Shown here: piece by piece, positions 57,000 through 64,000 of the stretch
How positions within the stretch are numbered: the first letter of the stretch is position 1
Layout of the letters: every line of letters begins with the position of its first letter
Assembly (NCBI GenBank): GCA_943735955.1
Contig: OX030960.1
Span: forward strand, 7,568,861-7,632,860
Source of the DNA: Piscicola geometra
Lineage: Eukaryota > Annelida > Clitellata > Hirudinida > Piscicolidae
Direction of reading: 5' to 3'
DNA length: 64,000 bases
Made by a program: the position numbers and the translations under genes
The notes under the pieces: generated by a model
Database searches by the model: none
Seen by the model: only the letters and a program-made list of their open reading frames with translations
What the model was told of the DNA's origin: nothing

Positions 57000-59230
57000 G
57001 ACATACTTAATACGTATGTAATACTTTCATATTCATTTAATCATTCAAAACATTTGGACATGTCATGAATACATAATGAGTTCTGAGGGATACCTTGTGC
57101 ATATTCATTGAGTGGAGTGGATGAGTGGAGTCTTAAACACTCACACAGGCGTCGAAAAAATCGTCAAAAATAGACTTAAGTGGAAAAAATTATCACCAAG
57201 TTTTGCATTTGAGATTTTGTTTTTCTTAAATTTTTTAGTTTTACATTAGATTGTGTTTTTCTTTATTTTTTAAGTTATGCATTAGATTATGTTTTTACAG
57301 CAATTTAGTTTTGCTAGGAATTGAGTTTAGTCGGTACTTTGACGCTGTAAATCATTTTTCTAATACATTTTTAGTAAACTTCATATTAATTCACCAGAAA
57401 TAGTTATGTTTTATAAACGTACGCAAACGCAATATCAAATAAAATGGTAAATGTTAGATTTTATTAAAAATATGTTATTAGTGGACGCAAAGTTGTGAAG
57501 ATGAGATTGAAATAAATTAGGTAAAAATTAGTAATAAAATTATTTATAGATACGGAAAAATTATCAAAGATGGTTACAGAAAAAGAAAAAAAAATATTTA
57601 TGAATCATAAAAACCATAAAAGTTTTCCACAACACAGGTCATCTAAGTGGACCAATGCTCTGAACTAGGCCACACAATGCTTGTAGTTGTTGTTCGTGTA
57701 TTTGGTGGTGTTGTGTAGGTTGGTGGTGTTGTTGTTGTTGTTGTTGTTTGCGTTTTTGTTTTGTATTTCGTTTTTTTAGCTGTTTTAAATGTTTTGGAGT
57801 TGTTGATCGTGTTGATTGTGTTAGGTGCTATTTTAGTTTTTTGTTTTTGCTGTTGTTTTACTTGTTTGTGTTGTTGTTGTTTGTGTGTTTAGTGATCTTC
57901 TATTTTTTTTATAATTGTTTTTATTTAGTTATTTTGATTTTGTATGGTTCTTGGTGGCATTGTGTATTCAAATTTGTTTGTTGTTATGGACAAAGTGACT
58001 TTAGCTCTATTACTTTTTTATCTTTTTTATTGTCGTCAGTTTATTTTGAGTGTCTAATATATTCTACTGTGCTTTTTTTATAAGTATTTGAGCCAGTGTA
58101 AAAACGCTCTAGCAAAAAAAAACTAATGGTTTTGTTTTTCCATGTATTTTTATTTCGAAACTTCTGCGTGTACATAGTCACTTGCTCTTTATGGTTATAC
58201 TTTTGAATTCGTAAAATATAGGAGTAAAATAAAAATGACAGTATTGTAATAAGTTGGAAAGTTGAAAAAAAAATGTTTTCATAACACAATAATCTCAAAT
58301 AGTTTATTAAGAAAATTAACCATTTAATTAAAAATAATATAATATTTCCTTTTTTTTCTAATTTTAACTTTTCAAAATGATAGTGTTATAAGTTTTTGTC
58401 CCATATTTAAAAAAATCAGTCAAAACGATAATTTTCTCGTTCGATCTCACTTCCTAACCTCCAACTTCCTCCAACTTCATTCTCTCTCCATCTTGTAGGC
58501 TAATGTATGCATTTTTCTGGAACGATACACACACACAAACTCACTGACTAGAATGTTTGTCTGTTTGTCATGCTACCACTTAATTTATATCTCTGCGCGT
58601 ACGTGTCTTAGACGCATTGTGTCTTGTGTGATTTTATTTGTTTTTATATTCGAGTTTAAATATTATTTTTAAAAATCCTGATTGTAGATTCATAAGATGG
58701 ATGAGATAAGGATAGAGAATGATGTTAATTAGTAATTGGTTACTGCGGTTAGAAGCATTAAGATAATGATTTGATTGTTTTCTTTGAAGATCTGCTCGTG
58801 GATTCTTAATTAGAAAAGTCCAAGACAAATGGATCCAAGGTAATTAGCGATCATTTAGGGATGGGAAAACATTTCTATTTTTCTCTTCTTCGAAGGCTTC
58901 ATAATATATGAAGACTATCGGTTCTGGGAGGTATTGATTAACCATGCAGTTAGGCCGATGGAGTAAGGGAGATGGAAGAAATCTTGGCGCCTTTAATTGA
59001 TTTTTTGCGATAGAGATAATTAGGAGATAGTTTACAAAAAGAATTATGATGATTAATATAACTTTTACAATGATATTCACAGTATTAAACAGTTATATTA
59101 TTTTTCATTGTTAATATTCATCTTATTAAATATATTCTTATAAATAATACTATTTATATTAATTATATTATGTAATGTATTTATACTATTGGTGGTTATT
59201 CTGTTTTTTTAATTACATCTTTTATAAGTC
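57000..59230. other. Intergenic DNA with a TGTTGT-rich patch
   Basis: Bases 57680-57910 are T/G-rich (TTGTTGTTG words). Nothing else is recognised. Short open frames are biased by composition and have no domain features. Confidence 0.4.
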
Positions 59231-59689
59231 AAAATGTTTTTCCACTTTGATTTGCCACCCAAGCATACATACACACGCACAAACAAAATAAACACACACC
59301 CACACCAAAACGAAATGAGCACGTACAAACTAAAACACATGCACACACTGACATACAAAGAGACTGAAGCAACAAAGAATCGCACTGAAAATGACTCATC
59401 ATCTTCTTTATTGTTTTGCAGTTTTTCTTTTTTTAATAGTTTTTCTCGAAATTTTTTTTAGTTTTTCACATTTTTTAAAATCTCGTTTATAAATTAAAGA
59501 AAAAGTTTTTGACATTTTTTAATACATTTTTAAAACCGTTTTTTTCTCTATTTACTGTCTCAAGAACATAAACTCCTTCGCAAAGATTCGTTATCTTTTC
59601 ATATTTACGAGTTTGATTTCCTGAAATGTATGTTCCCGAAGCTTAAGTTGCTCTTGGCGGCGGTTATTTCCTCTCGAAGAATTATCAGT

Positions 59690-59757
59690 GTGTGGGAATC
59701 AAAGCCACGTCCAATGGCGAGTCTCAACCACTCTGCCACCCATTCAACCATAAAAAT
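59690..59757 (-). mobile_element. tRNA-derived SINE head
   Basis: On the minus strand it reads GGGTGGCAGAGTGGTTGAGA (A-box), CTCGCCATTGGAC, then GTGGCTTTGATTCCCAC (B-box). This closely matches the head at 46772-46840 and defines the same family. The downstream body continues toward 59635. Confidence 0.55.
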
Positions 59758-60713
59758 ACCCAAAATGCTAACTTCAAAATGCTAACTTCACGACCAAAAC
59801 TGACACTTATCTGATAAATTAAAGTTGAATTGAGCAGTTAAGTTCGTAGGATTTCTTTTCACACACTGATTTTGCACCAACACTTTTTAGCCGAGTTTAT
59901 CTTTATCTCACGATTCCGTAAGCTTTTCTAGTTTTTAAAACGTTTATTTGCAGAAAAAAAAACATTCAAAAAGAGAACCTTGTTAAGTAACTCTTAATGT
60001 TAATTTTTTATCCTTTTACTCTAATTTTTTTATTAATTAATTATTTTTTATTAATTTTAATTTTTTTATAAATCGGGGAACCTCCCTTCGTTGACTTAGA
60101 AATCAATTTGCGACCTATTTTTTATCGATGTTTAACCCATTTAAACGGCGTCATGCCGTTCACAGCGATGAATCTTCCAAAACAAACACCCATCCATACA
60201 CAGATATGAATGAATACATAAATATATAGGGGAAAAACTTTAATTCATAATAATGATATGGGAAACAAAATTTTTTCATATTCACACATCTTAATAAGAA
60301 GACATTCACACGTGCATAAATCAAGAACAAAAACACATTCATATTTAAGGCTTTGAGACAAAGTATGCCTTTGTTACCATTACAATGGCCCCTGTTTGTT
60401 TTCCTCTGTGTGCGTGAGCAAACGCACAAAATATAAAGATAAACCAAAATATAAACAAATATGAAGTTTCATATACAATATTTGTATGATATTTCTTGAT
60501 GAATCACATGCATTAATATGCGCGAACATATGCTCTTACGTCGTCGTCACATCACCAAGACCCAGTCCTGAGCAGCTGCTGCGCCGGAAAGTTGCCATAG
60601 CGCAATGAATGGAAGTTTGCGTTTGCGAGTCCGTTAATAAACTCAAAAACCTAACATTTGATATTTTTTATTAGAAGCTTGTGAGTTTCATTTGCATTTT
60701 TGGTTTCCACCAG

Positions 60714-60870
60714 TTCATCGCACGCAGAACTAATTCACGCGTTTGGAATCCTCACAGTGACACAGTCTCACTTCTTGCAGCTCAAACTGGCAAATAGTTC
60801 GTTGCGTTTGCAGACAGCCAAAGACTCCGTCGAGCCGTCTGCCGTGGAGCCTGCTAACCTAATAAAATAA
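60714..60870 (+). CDS. Possible terminal exon in a GC island, product not recognised
   Basis: After a strong acceptor (TTTTTGGTTTCCACCAG|T) the phase-2 frame is open for 51 codons: SSHAELIHAFGILTVTQSHF, LQLKLANSSLRLQTAKDS, VEPSAVEPANLIK, then TAA. Two overlapping AATAAA hexamers (60861-60871) sit on the stop codon. This layout fits a last coding exon with a very short 3' end. However, the same GC-richer island is also open for about 40 codons on the minus strand after a TTTATTTTATTAG acceptor, and a second GC island at 60540-60625 has short frames on both strands. No partner exon was identified, so this may instead be a noncoding island. Confidence 0.25.
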
Positions 60871-61024
60871 ACCATCGCTAGTGAACCAATTATGTGCATT
60901 AGAACTTACGCCCTAAAGGATTTCAATCATTTTTGTAAAATAATCCTTTGACATAATTTCATTAAAACATAGTGATTTTATCTAAAAGTTAAATTGATCT
61001 TCAAAAATGTTTAACAACTTTTAG

Positions 61025-61140
61025 TTTGGTCGTGCTGTAAGTTTTAGGGCAAGAATTTGAACCCAAAGTCCTAAGAACTTTCTCGGAAGCGTCAATTGAA
61101 AGCTGTCAAGTCTTGTCAACCCTCTGAGAACTTTTACTCC
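61025..61140 (-). mobile_element. Possible tRNA-derived SINE head
   Basis: On the minus strand it has ACTTTGGGTTCAAATTCTTG, a good B-box, with GACAAGACTTGACAGC some 50-60 bases before it as a weak A-box. The surrounding CTCAGAGGGTTGACAAGA has no other explanation. Confidence 0.35.
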
Positions 61141-62430
61141 TTTTAATGTCGATGCCTCTAATCTCCTCCATTGTTACTTTCGTGTTATTAATACAATTTT
61201 AATCTTTCTATTGTTACTTCTATTTATTTATATATATTTTTTTTACAAACTTTTTTCTTGAATCTTGTTATTGATGTGTTATTTCAAGTAAACTGCAACG
61301 AAGACCTAAAAACAAAAAGACGTTTTTATTTTCAATGAAAAGATTTTAAGAGATCAACATCCAAGTCTATCTTATTATTATAATTATTATTATTATTGTT
61401 CTTGAATTGAACAGGCGCAAAATGAACAGTCCCATTCATAAGTTGATCACTAAAACATTTCCAAATAACGAGTTCCAGAAAATAAAGCACCAAACAACAT
61501 AGGAAGACTACCTTTTCTCTGACATCGTTTCCATACATTCATCCTCATTTCCAGTTAATGTTTTTCTGTTTTGCACACACTCATACTCACTCATGAAGAT
61601 TTCGTGAATCAGCGACTGATTCCTTCTGATGAATAATACTTTTAATTTTTAAAAAAGAAGTTTAATATCAGTATTGAAAAATATATTATTCTTATATATA
61701 AATAGATTAAGAAAATATATTTATAATGATAATTTATTTGTCTAAAAATTATTTTTCAATAGAACATTCAGTTACATTCGTTTTAGTTACAGATGTTGAT
61801 TTAAACTTTCTTTAGGCCACTGTTCGAATTCTGGTCCACTTAGTCATTGTATTGCGGTTGTGTGCTTTGTTTTTGCACTGTTTGTATTGTTGTCTGTTTG
61901 TCTCGTTGGCCTACTGAAGGGTGTTGTCTGCTTGTGTCTTCCTTGAAGAGTCTCTTTTCCACCGTCGGATCTGTCTGTTTCTCTTCCATTCGAATTTAAT
62001 TTTATTTTTTGAACTTTAAGACATTTGGGACGTAAAGGATGATGACAGAGAGTGAATAAAAACAAATAGGAGTTTTTTTAATTTGTTGATGACAATAGTT
62101 TAAGTCTTAAAGGTAACTTTTAGAGAAACTTAGATACCATTCTTCAAAACTTTTCCATCAACAGATTTAAAATTATGTGTTCTTTTTAATTTTATAAATT
62201 TCATCTTTTTCCAAGTCATACATTTCATCTTTAATACCACTCCAAAATCCTCATCATCTCATCATTAGCATCATCAACACCACTACAACCATCAATATCA
62301 CCTTCTCCACCATGATGATGACAATTATCACCAATGTAGTTTTTTCCTCTTCGTGAACTCAACGACCTCCATAGATTCCATGATAATAATATTGACACGG
62401 CATCAGACACTCCAAAAAACTTATTCACTT
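61141..62430. other. Intergenic DNA
   Basis: No gene seen. A TTATTATTATTATTG run lies at 61372-61400. The word CACTGTTCGAATTCTGG near 61819 is B-box-like. Otherwise A+T-rich. Confidence 0.4.
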
Positions 62431-63300
62431 ATTCACCTCATCATAACCATCTTCATCATCATCCTCAACATCTTATTATAATAATCATCCCCCTCTTCAT
62501 CATTATAATAATTATCCTCATCATCATCATAACCATCTTCATCATCATCTTCCGCATCATCATCATAATCATCATCAAACTCAAAGTGATGATGATGATG
62601 ATATAACAAGTGCCAATCATTTGACTTGCAGTCGAAGGTTTCTATTTGTAGTTTAATACGTCTAATTCGAAAGCATTTTATTTTCGATCCGTTATCGATC
62701 TTCTCAAAAGTGACACACGCCTTTAAAATATCCAGAAACTTCACAACAAATTACGAAATTGCTCCATCTCTCTTGCACCATGCCATCATCATCAGCAGCG
62801 ATAGGTCGATACACAATCATCATCATCATCACCATTGTTTACGACCTATTCTACTCTATTTGTTTATCACCCTTCCTTTTCTTTCACCATCTCTCTCCTA
62901 TTACCTCCCCTCACCTTCTCATCCTCCTCTGTACCATAACATACTAATCTGTGGCTTACAATCGCATGGCACAATCATCATCACCACCATCATCATCACC
63001 TTGTCTCACTCTTCGTTATCATCATCATCATTATTATCATCATCACCTTGTCTCACTCTTCGTTATCATCATCATCATTATTATCATCATCTCTTTGTCT
63101 CACTCTTCGTTCTCATCATCATCATCAACAACATGAACATCATTATCATCATCCGCAACAACATCATCATCATCATCGTAATTCATTTTTGGTTGTTGTC
63201 ACATTATAAGTTGTTATTTTTGTGACAGTATTCATAGTTTTTTTTGTTGTTTTTGTGGTAGTATTAGTTTTTATTGTTGATGATGATGATGATGATGAGG
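62431..63300. repeat. (ATC)n-rich repeat field
   Basis: CATCATCATC and TTATAATAATCATC words at 62440-62605, 62815-62835 and 62970-63185. A higher-order unit TCACCTTGTCTCACTCTTCG plus TTATCATCATCATCATTATT is repeated three times at 62995-63115 (period about 55). GATGATGATGATGATGA in the opposite sense lies at 63277-63315. Ser/Ile/His-rich frames are artefacts. Confidence 0.9.
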
Positions 63301-63315
63301 AGGATGATGATGACG

Positions 63316-64000
63316 AAGGGTCAGGTTCCAGCGTGTTGACGCTGTTAAAGTAGAATGCGAAGGATTGAACTTTGGGAGTTGATGTCTTATTAACTGCTCA
63401 GGAATTTCTATTTGATCGGTAAACAAAATCACGAACGCATCGAAAGATTTGAATTTATCGAAATCAAAATTTATAGCAAAGGAAGAACAAACAATCACAT
63501 CCACAAGCGTTCTGCGGTCGCGTGTACTCACGCACATGCAAGACAGGCACACATACACCCTGGCACCATGACTCCACATTCTGTGCACAACTTGTGCGTA
63601 TGTGTTGAGTGTACGTTTGATAGATATTAATATTTTGTACTTACGTTTTTATGCGTTTTTTTGTTTGTATAAGTAAATGTATGTTTGAATATGTGTTTTT
63701 GTTTGTATATTATTGTTTATGTATATTTATGTTTGTGTTTGTAAATGATTATTTTGTGTATGTAAATGTATGTTTGAGACCATGTTGTATTTTTACATAT
63801 GTGAATGATTTTTCTAAATATTCGTTAATCTTCTAGAAGAAGAAAAATTACCAAATATTCTTGCCAAAGTTCCAGGGCAGACCTGTTCACAAAATCATAA
63901 AACAATCGTTACCATTACGACCGTAATCATCATCAGCATCGTCATCGTCTTTCTCTCGAATATCAGACCACTTCTAGTTCCCCCACTGACCATTGGTCTA
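63316..64000. other. End of window, no gene seen
   Basis: A TGTATG-rich stretch at 63600-63800 (ATGTATGTTTGAATATGTG-like words) and a GC-richer patch at 63490-63600 with CACACATGC-type words. No open frame with coding character. Confidence 0.4.

Noticed and set aside
62433..63225. Frames of 60-199 codons at 62.4-63.2 kb
   Set aside because: Built from (ATC)n and a 55-bp higher-order repeat; Ser/Ile/His runs without domains.

Overview
This is animal genomic DNA, not prokaryotic. It is AT-rich, carries very long microsatellites and minisatellites, and has short GC-richer coding islands that end in GT/AG splice signals, plus relics of non-LTR retrotransposons and tRNA-derived SINE heads. The Asn/Asp-rich inserts in the coding exons and the (TG)n, (ATC)n and (ATCC)n load are reminiscent of a spiralian such as a leech or other annelid. 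That assignment is an impression and is not proven here.

The one gene that can be read with confidence is on the minus strand. It is a large delta1-type (non-clustered) protocadherin, reconstructed as ten coding exons from the ATG at 44309 to the TAA at 14096-14094. Nine introns have consistent phases (2,0,2,0,1,2,0,1,0), and the joined frame gives about 2767 codons. Domain order is: signal peptide, seven cadherin repeats (six readable linkers: DINDHQP, DTNDNAP, DVNDNPP, DVNDVAP, NIHDEPP, DVNDNVP), one membrane helix near residue 2161, and a roughly 584-residue Ser/Thr-rich cytoplasmic tail. It is about twice the usual family length because most of the cadherin repeats carry long low-complexity inserts. 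The largest is about 413 residues inside EC1.

Layout: 0-13 kb is downstream noncoding DNA with a CR1-like LINE fragment, a 230-bp TG tract, a 22-bp minisatellite, and a GC-richer block holding E-boxes and a nuclear-receptor-type site. 13.5-14.05 kb is a large (ACT)n array just after the stop codon. 14.1-44.3 kb is the protocadherin gene. Its introns are packed with tandem repeats, and intron 5 alone is 11.7 kb with an 880-bp TG tract. 45.4-45.8 kb is an (AGT)n array complementary to the 13.5-kb one. 46-64 kb is mostly intergenic: SINE heads, (ATCC)n, (CA)n and (ATC)n repeats, and two weakly supported isolated exon candidates at 53.8 and 60.8 kb.

The most unusual feature is that tandem repeats abut splice sites in at least six of the nine introns. 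At exon 9 the repeat units themselves repeat the splice-donor sequence. The gene is also bracketed by complementary trinucleotide arrays.
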